39,960 bases of DNA from positions 1-39,960 of the forward strand of contig VHBQ01000026.1 of assembly GCA_016871855.1 (NCBI GenBank). The letters are read 5' to 3'. How positions within the stretch are numbered: the stretch's first letter is position 1; each line of letters opens with the position of its first letter. The translations under genes and the position numbers were made by a program. A model generated the notes under the pieces. It made no database searches, was not told where the DNA came from, and saw only the letters and a list, made by a program, of their open reading frames with translations. This document shows, piece by piece, positions 16,651 to 24,884 of the stretch. The stretch is from Gemmatimonadota bacterium (GTDB taxonomy: Bacteria; Gemmatimonadota; Gemmatimonadetes; Gemmatimonadales; Gemmatimonadaceae).

Positions 16651-18267
16651 TTGAAGATCACCTCCAAGTACATCCTGAGGGAGCACGTCGGTCCACTGGT
16701 GTTTGCGCTGTCGGCGCTGACATCGCTGCTGCTGCTCAACTACGTCGCCAAGAAGTTCGGCGACCTGGTGGGCAAGGGATTGCCGGCGAGCGCGATTCTC
16801 GAGTTCTTCGCGCTGTCCATCCCCTTCACGCTGGCGATGACGCTGCCGATGGCCATTCTCGTGGCCACGCTGCACGCGTTCAGCCGCCTGGCGTCGGAGA
16901 ACGAGATCACCGCGTTCAAGGCCAGCGGCGTCTCGATGCACCGCCTGGTTGCTCCCGTGCTGGTGGCCGCGCTCGGTTTCACGCTGTTCATGGTCTGGTT
17001 CAACGACCAAGTGCTGCCGCGCGCCAACCATCGGCTGGCGACGCTGACGAGCGACATTTCGCGCAAGAAGCCGACGGTCGCGTTCAAGGAGCAGATCGTC
17101 AACGAGGTCTCGCCCAGCCGGCTCTACCTGCGCGCCGTCCACATCGACCGCGCGACGAGCATGATGCGGGACGTGACCATCTACGACCTGTCGCCGCCGA
17201 TGAAGCGCCGCGTCATCCACGCGGACAGCGGGCTGCTCGAGCTCTCGGCTGACCAGGTGGACTTGCTGCTTACGCTCTACAGCGGCTCGATGACGGAGGT
17301 GTCGCTGCAGGAATCCGCGCGCCTGCAGCGGAACTTCTTCACGACGGACTTCATCAAGGTGCGCGGGGTCGGCAACCAGTTTGAGAGCGAGCCGGCGGAC
17401 AGCGCGTACAAGAGCGACCGGGAGATGACCATCTGCGAGCTCCACTCGCGGGTGGAGCGCTCGGCGCGGCTGCGCGACAGCACCTGGCGACTGCTCTACC
17501 GCTACGACAAGAAGACCGCGGCCGAGCTGCAGCCGACCGTCTATCGACCGGGGCTCGGCGCGCTCTACTGCCGGATGCTCGCGACGTTTGGCGTGAAGAC
17601 CGCGTCGGCCGCGATGGTGGCCCCGCAGGACACGGGCAAGAAGCCAGTACCCGCGCCGGCAACGGATACGACCCGCGCCGCCGTGCCCGCGGCCGTGCCC
17701 GCGGCCGCGCCACAGGACAGCGCCCGCCCGGCGCTGGACATTCAAGTGCCCGGAACGCCGCCGTCTCCCGTGCCGCACGCGGCCGGCGTCCCGCCGACTT
17801 ACGGGCGCGTCGTCCCGGAGGGCGACTCGATCTCGTCACAGATGCAAACGGTCGTGGTCGAGGGACTCAAGATCGAGTTCGCCAACGCCGCCGGCACGGT
17901 GGATGGCCATTCCGTGGAGATTGAGAAGAAGTTTGCGATCGCCGTGGCGTGCTTCGTCTTCGTCCTGCTCGGCGCACCCATCGCGCTTCGCTTCCCGCGC
18001 GGCGGCGTGGGGATGACGATCGGCGTCTCGCTGGTGGTCTTCGGCCTGTACTACGTCGGGCTGATCGTCGGCGAGACGATGGCCGACCGCAACTACATGA
18101 CGCCGTTCTGGGGGATGTGGTCGGCCAACTTCATCCTCGGCGTGATCGGCCTCGCCCTCACCGTCCGGCTGGGCCACGAGGGGACGACGAACCGCGGCAG
18201 CGAGACGACGGAGCTGTTCGATCGCGTGCGCCGCCGGGCGGTGCGCTTGGTGCGGAGGCGGCGCTGA
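16651..18267 (+). CDS. lptF: LptF-type lipopolysaccharide export permease (YjgP/YjgQ family)
   Basis: A 538-residue inner-membrane permease. In the Lpt pathway LptF and LptG sit with the LptB ATPase and extract LPS from the inner membrane. The start (KITSKYILREHVGPLVFALSAL) and the first three membrane helices (about 15-120, with the SENEITAFKASG block) are typical. The periplasmic jellyroll region follows, and three more helices lie after about residue 425. A Pro/Ala-rich segment at about 320-390 makes it much longer than E. coli LptF (about 366 aa); LptG next door lacks this insert. Start codon TTG at 16651, with no better in-frame ATG near it. Its TGA overlaps the lptG ATG by one base (TGATG), indicating coupled translation. 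Confidence 0.9.
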   Translation: MKITSKYILREHVGPLVFALSALTSLLLLNYVAKKFGDLVGKGLPASAILEFFALSIPFTLAMTLPMAILVATLHAFSRLASENEITAFKASGVSMHRLVAPVLVAALGFTLFMVWFNDQVLPRANHRLATLTSDISRKKPTVAFKEQIVNEVSPSRLYLRAVHIDRATSMMRDVTIYDLSPPMKRRVIHADSGLLELSADQVDLLLTLYSGSMTEVSLQESARLQRNFFTTDFIKVRGVGNQFESEPADSAYKSDREMTICELHSRVERSARLRDSTWRLLYRYDKKTAAELQPTVYRPGLGALYCRMLATFGVKTASAAMVAPQDTGKKPVPAPATDTTRAAVPAAVPAAAPQDSARPALDIQVPGTPPSPVPHAAGVPPTYGRVVPEGDSISSQMQTVVVEGLKIEFANAAGTVDGHSVEIEKKFAIAVACFVFVLLGAPIALRFPRGGVGMTIGVSLVVFGLYYVGLIVGETMADRNYMTPFWGMWSANFILGVIGLALTVRLGHEGTTNRGSETTELFDRVRRRAVRLVRRRR

Positions 18268-19355
18268 TGCTGCGAATGCTCAAGCCGCTCGACCGCTACG
18301 TGCTGGCGGAATGGGTGAAGATCTTCGCCGGCACCGCACTCGGCTTCCCGTTGCTGGTCATCGTCATTGACCTGACCGAGAAGCTCGACAAGTACCTCAA
18401 TCGGAACTTGCCGCCCCAGGATATTGCGCTCGCGTACCTGTATGGCATTCCCGACACGATGTTCCTGGTGATGCCGGCGGCGGTGCTCTTCGCGACGGTC
18501 TTTTCCGTGGGCTCGTTCACGCGCCACTCCGAGATCACGGCGGCGAAGGCGAGCGGGATCAGCTTCTATCGGTTCATCCGGCCCATGGCCGGCGGCGCGC
18601 TGCTGGCCACGCTGGCCGGGCTCGCCATCGGGGCGCTCTCGCCGTACACGAATGCCCGGCGGGTGGAGCTGCTCAAGGAGCGGCAGTTCACGAACCGGTC
18701 GACGCGCTTCAACTTCACGTACGCATCGGAAGGCGGGCGCGTGTACACCGTGGGAGGCGCCGACGTCGAGCAGCGGGCGTTGAACGAGGTGGTGCTTGAG
18801 CGGAAAGGAAAAAACGCCACGTACCCCACGTATTTCGTCAGCGCGCGGTCCGGCAAGTACGATCCCATCCGCCAGCGCTGGACGCTGCACAACGGCGTGC
18901 TGCACCTCCTTCCGACGGACTCGATGAACATCACCGTCGCGTTCGACTCGCTGCGCGACCGGCGAATGACCGAGGCGCCGAAGGCGCTGATGGCCAGCTC
19001 GAAGGTCCCGGACGAAATGACGTTCGCCGAGCTGGGGGCGTTCATTGACGCGCTCGAGCGTTCGGGGAGCGACGTGGGGGCGCTGAAGGTGGGGCGGATG
19101 CTGAAGATCGCCATTCCCGCGACGTGCCTCATTATCATGCTGTTCGGCGCACCGCTGGCCACGAGCACACAGCGCGGGGGCACGGCCTTTGGCGTGGGGA
19201 TCAGCCTGGGTACGACGGTCATCTTCCTGATGCTCGTGCAGCTCACGCAGGCGATCGGCTCGAAGGGGTTGGTGCCGCCGAATCTGGCGGCGTGGCTCCC
19301 TGGGATAGTCTTCGGGACGGTGGGGGTGGTGTTGTTGGCGAGGGTGAGGACGTAG
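18267..19355 (+). CDS. lptG: LptG-type lipopolysaccharide export permease (YjgP/YjgQ family)
   Basis: A 362-residue partner permease of the preceding LptF. The N-terminal block LKPLDRYVLAEWVKIFAGTALGFPLLVIVIDLTEKLDKY and the RHSEITAAKASGISFYR motif mark the YjgP/YjgQ family. Three membrane helices precede, and three follow, the periplasmic beta-jellyroll (about 125-270). The C-terminal part (LKIAIPATCLIIMLFGAPLATSTQRGGTAFG) is the usual helix 4-5 region. The ATG at 18267-18269 overlaps the lptF stop by one base. Which of the two is LptF and which LptG is assigned only by order. Its TAG stop runs directly into a decamer array. Confidence 0.9.
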   Translation: MLRMLKPLDRYVLAEWVKIFAGTALGFPLLVIVIDLTEKLDKYLNRNLPPQDIALAYLYGIPDTMFLVMPAAVLFATVFSVGSFTRHSEITAAKASGISFYRFIRPMAGGALLATLAGLAIGALSPYTNARRVELLKERQFTNRSTRFNFTYASEGGRVYTVGGADVEQRALNEVVLERKGKNATYPTYFVSARSGKYDPIRQRWTLHNGVLHLLPTDSMNITVAFDSLRDRRMTEAPKALMASSKVPDEMTFAELGAFIDALERSGSDVGALKVGRMLKIAIPATCLIIMLFGAPLATSTQRGGTAFGVGISLGTTVIFLMLVQLTQAIGSKGLVPPNLAAWLPGIVFGTVGVVLLARVRT

Positions 19356-19427
19356 AGAACGACAGAGAACGACAGAAACGACAGAAACGACAGAAACGAC
19401 AGAAACGACAGAGAACGACAGAAACGG
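19355..19427 (+). repeat. decamer/nonamer array after lptG stop
   Basis: Starts at the last base of the lptG TAG: GAGAACGACA twice, GAAACGACA four times, GAGAACGACA once, then GAAACGG. It is the same unit as after pilC, in the same sense relative to the upstream gene, with a one-base-shorter variant in the middle. Confidence 0.94.
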
Positions 19428-19525
19428 CGCTGGCTCTGGGCCGTCGCGATGCCTGATGCGCTGAATCGATTCGATGTGCGCGATGGTGATGACAGGCGAT
19501 TCAGGCTCGCCTGCTATCGTGCGAC

Positions 19526-19900
19526 ATGCACCAGCATGAGCAGCTTGAGGTCTGGAGGCGCTCGCGAGCGCTTGCCACATCGCTGTCCCGTGCCGCTCAG
19601 GGATCGACCGGTGCATTTGCGACCGGCGCCTGGAAGCAGATCGTCCGGACCGCGGTCAGTGTGTCCGTGAATGTCGCGGAGGGCGCTAGGCGAAGCTCGG
19701 ACAGGGACTTCGCACGGTTCCTTTCTATCGCGATCGCCTCTGCCGCCGAACTTCGGACGCACTTGCTCATCGCGGGCGATGCAGGCCTTGTGGACCCCGC
19801 ACTCGCTCGTGCGGCAGCGAAGGAGTCATCCGAACTTCAGTTCATGCTCACTGGCCTTCGGATGCGCATGCTCCGCCGCTCGCGGCCACGGACCGACTAA
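19526..19900 (+). CDS. four-helix-bundle protein (S23 / TIGR02436-like)
   Basis: A 124-residue all-helical protein with the family signature: EQLEVWRRSRALATSL in helix 1, WKQIVRTAVSVSVNVAEGARR in helix 2, DFARFLSIAIASAAELRTHL in helix 3 and a C-terminal helix. Members were first found encoded in 23S rRNA intervening sequences but are mostly free-standing genes of unknown function; related bundles act as accessory proteins of diversity-generating retroelements. Here there is no rRNA and no reverse transcriptase nearby. The gene is framed by two inverted decamer arrays (19355-19427 and 19937-19988) and is followed after 3 bases by a strong hairpin. The ATG at 19526 was chosen as the first start giving the family N-terminus. 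Confidence 0.85.
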   Translation: MHQHEQLEVWRRSRALATSLSRAAQGSTGAFATGAWKQIVRTAVSVSVNVAEGARRSSDRDFARFLSIAIASAAELRTHLLIAGDAGLVDPALARAAAKESSELQFMLTGLRMRMLRRSRPRTD

Positions 19901-19903
19901 GGC

Positions 19904-19937
19904 AGAACCCCGGGAGCCAGTCGGCCCCCGGGGTTCT
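19904..19937. terminator. hairpin between four-helix-bundle and TonB-receptor genes
   Basis: AGAACCCCGGG at 19904-19914 pairs perfectly with 19927-19937 (11 bp, 12-base loop; flanking bases extend it). It lies between two converging genes and is followed by T/C-rich array sequence on the plus strand, so a bidirectional terminator is likely. Confidence 0.65.
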
Positions 19938-19988
19938 GTCGTACTCTGTCGTTCTCTGTCGTTCTCTGTCGTCTCTGTCGTTCTCTCT
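19937..19988 (-). repeat. decamer array after the TonB-receptor stop
   Basis: On the minus strand it reads AGAGAACGACAG units, one of them shortened to AGACGACAG, starting a few bases past the TAG at 19990-19992. It is the third copy of the same decamer family and lies inverted with respect to the array at 19355-19427. Confidence 0.92.
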
Positions 19989-19989
19989 T

Positions 19990-22900
19990 CTAGAACGCGT
20001 AGCGGACCGAGAACTGCATCCGATAGTTCGACGCGATGTTGTTCCGCGTGAACATCGTGTACGTCGGGCTGAAGGTGTAGCGCGCACGCGCCGCGACACC
20101 CGCCGCGCCAACCATCGAGCCGGTTTCCTTGCTCGAGTAGTTGAGCGGGCCGGTGAGCGCCGAGTTCGCGCCCGCCGACGGCACCTGACCCCAGTTCTTG
20201 TTCAGGAAGTTGGGGAGGTTAAAGATGTCGAACTGCACCGTCATGTTGTTCAACGCCGGGGCGCGGAGGCCGTTGGCCAGCCCCATCTTCCCGAGGCTCT
20301 GACGCGCCGTGAGGTTGATGAACGTGCGGAACGGCTCCTCGCAGCTGTGGCGCGCCATGATCTTGCCGCGCTGGTCGTTGAGGCACTTGTTGTTCGTGAT
20401 GAACTTCTCGAACGCCGCCGCCTGCACTTCCGGCGTGTTCGCGCCGCTCTGCGTGAAGATGATCTCGTTCTGATCGGTGACGTTCTTCGGGATATAGATG
20501 AGGTCGTTGCCGATGCCGTCGCCGTTCACGTCGCCCGAGCTGGAGCCGCCCACCAGGTAGTGGAACGGCATGCCCGACTCGCCGATGTAGATGAGCGAGA
20601 GGTCGGTGCCGGTCTTCTGGAAGGCGTACGAGACGTCCGCCACCAGGCGATGGGGCTGCTCAAACATCGACTTCGTGAGGCGCGTGTCCTCCTGCGGGTA
20701 GTAGCCCGCCGAGCGCCCGAAGCGGTACTGCGAGAAGGCCGTGGACGAGCCCAGGCTCTGGATGTCCATCGCCTTCGAGAAGGTGTAGAAGACCTTGCCT
20801 TCCCAGTTGTTGCGCCACCGACGCTGCAGGCCGGCGGTCAGCTGGTAGCTGTAGTCCTTGTTCTGGTTGCTGACGTCGAGCACCAGGTTGCGCCCCGTGA
20901 ACTTCAGGTTCGGGGTCAGTGGCGCCGTGCCGTACATCAGGCGTCCCTTGGGATCGGTGCCCAGCGGCGCGCCCAGCGCGATGTTCTGGTAGAACAGCGT
21001 GTTGAGGCCCTTGGTGTACATCGCCTCAAACGTGGCGACGATTCCGTCGAAGATCTCGCGGTCATAGGCCAGGTTGGCGCGCAGGTTCTGCGGGAACTTG
21101 AGATCCTGATTCAGCAGGTCCACCTGGGCGGTCGCGGACAGCGCCGCCGTGGAACCGGTGACGCAGGCCTGCGGCGGGGTGGCCACGTTGGCCGTGCTGA
21201 GCTTCGGGGCCGCCGTGGTATTGCACGTGAGCAACGCGACGCCCGAGACGCCGGAATTCTGGAACGCATTCGACAGCCAGACGTACGCCGGACGGCCGGC
21301 AAAGACACCCACGCCGCCGCGGAGCTGATTCTTCTGGTCACCCGTCACGTCCCAGTTGAAGCCGAGGCGCGGCGAGATGGTCAGGTTGCCGGTCGGGATG
21401 TCCGCCGTGTTGCGACCGAACTGCGACACGATCGTCGGGTTTGTCGGCGGCTTGTCGTTGAACGTCGGCATGTCCATTCGGACACCGGCGGTGACCGTCA
21501 ACGTCGGCGTCACGTTGAACTCGTCCTGCACATAGGCGCCGAGGAGCGCGGCGTTGAAGCGCACCGCGCCGTCCGTCCCGGCCGGGAGCGGCACGCCGAT
21601 GATGTACTGGTTGGTGTTGCCCGCAGCGAAGTCGTCGAGCGAGTTGAAGTTCCACACGCCGAAGATGGACTGCGCGAAAAGGTTGCGGACCTTGTAGGTC
21701 GAGTAGGTCGCGCCCACCGTGAAGCGGTGCGTCCCGACCGGGATCTGCAGGTTGTTGGTGATCTCAAGAATGTCCTGGTCGAGCTCGTTGCCGTGGCTGA
21801 ACCGCTCGGCGCCCGCCACGATGTCGAAGCCGGTGGTCGAGCGGGCCTGGAACTGCGGGATGCCACCGACTTCCGGCCGGCGGCGGTCACGGATGCGGGT
21901 CAGGCCAGCGAACAGCTCATTGTACCAGCCGTTCGAGAATGCCGAACGGAGCTGGGCCACCGTGGCGCCCTTGTCCGACCGGAACGCGTAGGCGTTGTTG
22001 AGCAGCGCAAACGTGGATCCGGTGAACGAGCGGCCGAAGTTGTCGTCCTGAGCCTTGCCGTAGTTGTGGCGCAGCACGAGCGACGAGTTGAACGGCAGCC
22101 CCTGGATGTCGAAGCGAACGAACAGGTTCGTCAGCGGGTTCTCATTCACGCGCGGGCCGCCCGAAGACGTGGGCAGGCCGTACTGCGACGCGATCGCGTT
22201 GAAGCGGTCAATGTCCGCCATCGTCGGCATGTTCGTCGCGCCGGCGAGGCCGATATACGGACCCGACGCCGGAGCCTTCTGCGACTGAATCTCCGGATTG
22301 ATGAAGAAGTGCAGCCGATCCTTGATGATCGGGCCACCGAGCGACATGCCGGTCTGCGTCTGGCGGAAGTCGAACAGATACGGCTGCGACCGCGTCATTT
22401 CCTGGTCGCGGAAGTACCAGTACGCCGAGCCCTTCCAGTCGTTGGTGCCGCTCTTCGTCACCGCGTTGATCAGCGCGCCGGCGAAGTTGCCGTAACGCAC
22501 GTCGTAGGGCGAGAGGAGGACCTGGTACTGCTTCACCGACTCGAGGCCGATGGACTTGCCGCGGGCCTGGCCGCCGGGCTGGCCGGTGGAACCGAGGCCG
22601 AACATGTCCGACTCGGTCGAGCCGTCAATCTGGATGCTGTTGTAGCGGTTGTTCGTGCCGCCGCCCGAGAGGCCAGGGCCGGAGTTGGAAACCTGCGGCG
22701 TCAGCGACACGAAGTCCGTGAAGTTGCGCCCCAGCGACGGCAGGCGGATCAGCGCCGAGTCCGACACCGTGGATCCCGTCCCCGTCTTCGACGAGGCAAT
22801 CACGGGGTCGATCTCCGTGCTCACCGTGACGGCCGCGAGCTGCGTCGCGGCCTGCGAGATGGTGACGTCCACGCGGGCCACCTGGCCGATCGAGACGTTG

Positions 22901-23196
22901 ACGTTCTCGCGGGTGACCGGCGTGTAGCCGATGCGGCGAACCGTGACGGAGTAGCCGGAGCCGATTTCCAGGCCGGGCACGCGATAGCGGCCATCGGAGT
23001 TGGTCATCGCGCCGCGGCTCAGACCGGTCGAGGTCTGGCGCACCTGCACCTGCGCGCCTTCGATGGGAGCGCCGGAGCCATCGGTCACGCGTCCGGCGAC
23101 TGCGCCGGTCGTCACCTGTGCGGACGCACTGGTCGCGATTGCGAGCAACAGGCCCGCCATGGCGCCGAGTCGAGCCCTCAGACGAAGAAGGTTCAT
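19990..23196 (-). CDS. Oar-like TonB-dependent receptor with carboxypeptidase-regulatory domain
   Basis: About 1,068 residues. The signal peptide (LRLRARLGAMAGLLLAIATSASA) is followed by Gln. A carboxypeptidase-regulatory-like beta-sandwich follows at about 28-115 (AVAGRVTDGSGAPIEGAQVQV, TNSDGRYRVPGLEIG). Next comes a plug domain (LPSLGRNFTDFVSLTPQV, YNSIQIDGSTESDMFGLG, VKQYQVLLSPYDVRYGNFAG, INAVTKSGTN). The long C-terminal beta-barrel ends YRMQFSVRYAF with the C-terminal Phe expected for BAM substrates. This is the layout of Oar of Myxococcus and of SusC-distant receptors. The substrate is unknown and no SusD-like partner is present. The ATG at 23194-23196 starts the signal peptide; the 39 in-frame codons upstream are discounted because they precede a good signal sequence. 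Confidence 0.92.
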   Translation of the reverse strand: MNLLRLRARLGAMAGLLLAIATSASAQVTTGAVAGRVTDGSGAPIEGAQVQVRQTSTGLSRGAMTNSDGRYRVPGLEIGSGYSVTVRRIGYTPVTRENVNVSIGQVARVDVTISQAATQLAAVTVSTEIDPVIASSKTGTGSTVSDSALIRLPSLGRNFTDFVSLTPQVSNSGPGLSGGGTNNRYNSIQIDGSTESDMFGLGSTGQPGGQARGKSIGLESVKQYQVLLSPYDVRYGNFAGALINAVTKSGTNDWKGSAYWYFRDQEMTRSQPYLFDFRQTQTGMSLGGPIIKDRLHFFINPEIQSQKAPASGPYIGLAGATNMPTMADIDRFNAIASQYGLPTSSGGPRVNENPLTNLFVRFDIQGLPFNSSLVLRHNYGKAQDDNFGRSFTGSTFALLNNAYAFRSDKGATVAQLRSAFSNGWYNELFAGLTRIRDRRRPEVGGIPQFQARSTTGFDIVAGAERFSHGNELDQDILEITNNLQIPVGTHRFTVGATYSTYKVRNLFAQSIFGVWNFNSLDDFAAGNTNQYIIGVPLPAGTDGAVRFNAALLGAYVQDEFNVTPTLTVTAGVRMDMPTFNDKPPTNPTIVSQFGRNTADIPTGNLTISPRLGFNWDVTGDQKNQLRGGVGVFAGRPAYVWLSNAFQNSGVSGVALLTCNTTAAPKLSTANVATPPQACVTGSTAALSATAQVDLLNQDLKFPQNLRANLAYDREIFDGIVATFEAMYTKGLNTLFYQNIALGAPLGTDPKGRLMYGTAPLTPNLKFTGRNLVLDVSNQNKDYSYQLTAGLQRRWRNNWEGKVFYTFSKAMDIQSLGSSTAFSQYRFGRSAGYYPQEDTRLTKSMFEQPHRLVADVSYAFQKTGTDLSLIYIGESGMPFHYLVGGSSSGDVNGDGIGNDLIYIPKNVTDQNEIIFTQSGANTPEVQAAAFEKFITNNKCLNDQRGKIMARHSCEEPFRTFINLTARQSLGKMGLANGLRAPALNNMTVQFDIFNLPNFLNKNWGQVPSAGANSALTGPLNYSSKETGSMVGAAGVAARARYTFSPTYTMFTRNNIASNYRMQFSVRYAF

Positions 23197-23267
23197 ATCT
23201 CTCGGGATCCTTATGGATGGGGGTGGGACAGCGCCCTGAGCCCCGTCGGGGGTGTCGGGCATCTGGT

Positions 23268-23329
23268 AAAGATGGCTTCGCCGCCACGGGCGGTCAACGC
23301 AATTCCGGGTCACGGAGTGGTCACGTGAC
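23268..23329 (-). promoter_or_regulatory. candidate promoter and palindromic operator of the TonB-receptor gene
   Basis: On the minus strand TTGACC (23292-23297) resembles a -35 box; the matching -10 region about 17-18 bases on (CATCTTT) is weak. Just upstream is the perfect 10-base palindrome GTCACGTGAC (23320-23329), and a second GGTCAC lies nearby (23309-23314). This would suit a regulator site, but none is proven. Confidence 0.3.
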
Positions 23330-23370
23330 AGGATCTGGGTTGGACGGGTAATTGGCCGTCTCCGGCTCCA

Positions 23371-24735
23371 TCAGCGCGCCTTGCGCCCGACCGTCAGGTA
23401 GTAGACCGGGACCCCGGTGAGCAGGACCCCGAACACCGACACCGTGGTCCACCGGCTGGCTGGGTTCATGAACCCGTTGCCCAGCAAGTAGATAACCGAC
23501 AGCACGAAGAGCAGCGGCACCACGGGGTACCCAGGGACCCGGAAGGACGGGGCGTAGTCGGGGCGTCCGCGCAGCCGGAAGACGGCCGCCACGGCCAGGG
23601 CATAGAACGGGAGGTAGGCCGTCACGAAGGCGTCGGCCAGCTGCTCAAAGGTGCGCAGCAGCACGAAGACCGCGCCCAGGGTGGCCGTCAGCGCGATGGC
23701 GACCCACGGCGTCTCGAACTTCGGATGGACCTTGGCCACCGCCGGGAAGAACAGCTTGTCATCCGCCATCGCAAAGAAGATGCGCGGCGTGGTGAACAGC
23801 GACGCGTTCAGCGTGCCGAACGTGGACAGCATCACCGTCACGGCCACGAAGACCACGCCGGCGGGGCCGAGCAGCCGCTGGGCGACGTCGGCGGCCACCA
23901 GCTTGGAGACGCGAATCTCCTCGATTGGCATCACCGCGAGGTAGGCGAGATTGGCGGCCAGGTAGATGGCGATAACCATCAGCGTGCCGCCGATGAGCGC
24001 GCGCGGCAGCGTGTATTGCGGATTGCGCACCTCACCGGCGGCGTAACTGAGGTCGGCCCAGCCATCAAACGCCCACAGCGTCGAGACGAGCGCCAGGCCG
24101 AACGCCGTCATTGTGATGCTCCCGGCCGGCACGGCGGGGGTGTAGTGCCCACCGGTCTGCGGCAGGCCAATCGCAAAGGCGATCAGCACGATGAACAAGA
24201 GTCCGCCGTACTTCGCCAGCACGGTCAGGTTGATGACCGTCGAACCGAGCCGCACCCCGAGGATGTTGAACGTGCCGGTGACGAGGATGGCCGCGGCGGC
24301 GCCGAACCGCACCTGCCACGCGTTCTCCGGCGCCACGGGATCGACGCCGAGCACGCGGTGGAGGTACTCGCTGAAGGTGATGGCGATGGCCCCCAGGGCG
24401 GCGGCGCGGATCATCACCAGCTGTCCCCAGCCAAGCAGAAAGGCCGGCAGTCGCCCCCAGCCGTCGCGCACGAAGACATACGTGCCTCCCGTCTTCGGCA
24501 AGGCGCTCGCGATCTCCGCGAGCGTCAGCGCGCCGCACAGGGCGAAGACGCCACCCACCACCCACACCGAAAGCATCGGGAGCGGGCCGGGCAGCCTGTC
24601 GGCGATGCCCGCGGGCGAACGGAAGATGCCGGATCCGATGGCGGATCCAATGACGACAGCGACCGCGGACCAGAGGCCGAGGCGGCGCTGCAGCGACGGG
24701 GCCGACGCGGCGGCGGGGGGCGTGGGTGCGTGCAT
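23371..24735 (-). CDS. APC-superfamily amino-acid permease
   Basis: A 454-residue, 12-helix transporter. The first helix carries the substrate/sodium-site motif GSAIGSGIFRSP. Helix 3 follows with LTLAEIASALPKTGGTYVFVRDGWG, then a helix 6 with STLWAFDGWADLSYAAGEVRNP. These are hallmarks of the LAT/amino acid-polyamine-organocation group. Uptake or exchange of amino acids across the inner membrane is expected; the substrate cannot be assigned. The ATG at 24733-24735 is chosen: the open frame upstream is Arg-rich and unlike the family. It is transcribed away from the ctaB pair. A second, distinct permease of the same superfamily lies 1.4 kb to the right on the same strand. Confidence 0.9.
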   Translation of the reverse strand: MHAPTPPAAASAPSLQRRLGLWSAVAVVIGSAIGSGIFRSPAGIADRLPGPLPMLSVWVVGGVFALCGALTLAEIASALPKTGGTYVFVRDGWGRLPAFLLGWGQLVMIRAAALGAIAITFSEYLHRVLGVDPVAPENAWQVRFGAAAAILVTGTFNILGVRLGSTVINLTVLAKYGGLLFIVLIAFAIGLPQTGGHYTPAVPAGSITMTAFGLALVSTLWAFDGWADLSYAAGEVRNPQYTLPRALIGGTLMVIAIYLAANLAYLAVMPIEEIRVSKLVAADVAQRLLGPAGVVFVAVTVMLSTFGTLNASLFTTPRIFFAMADDKLFFPAVAKVHPKFETPWVAIALTATLGAVFVLLRTFEQLADAFVTAYLPFYALAVAAVFRLRGRPDYAPSFRVPGYPVVPLLFVLSVIYLLGNGFMNPASRWTTVSVFGVLLTGVPVYYLTVGRKAR

Positions 24736-24884
24736 CGCGCTAGTGTAGCAGGCGCGCCGCGCCCGCGCGAGTGGCGAGCAGGCCGAGGGCGTCCGCTCCG
24801 TTGAATTGCATGCGCGGACGGGCGACCTTTCGCGTGTCGACGCTTCCGCCCGACCGCTTCGCCTTGCTCCGGTTTCCAGCATCC

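Noticed and set aside
19526-19900. Diversity-generating retroelement accessory gene or rRNA intervening-sequence protein
   Set aside because: No reverse transcriptase, no template/variable repeat pair and no rRNA in the window; only the four-helix fold is shared.
19355-19988. Insertion sequence with inverted ends
   Set aside because: No transposase; the enclosed gene is an S23-like bundle and the arrays also fit the gene-end pattern seen elsewhere. Kept only as a finding, not called a mobile element.
20347-23328. 993-codon plus-strand open frame
   Set aside because: It is antisense to the full TonB receptor gene, has Arg/His/Val-rich composition and no domains; a high-GC shadow.
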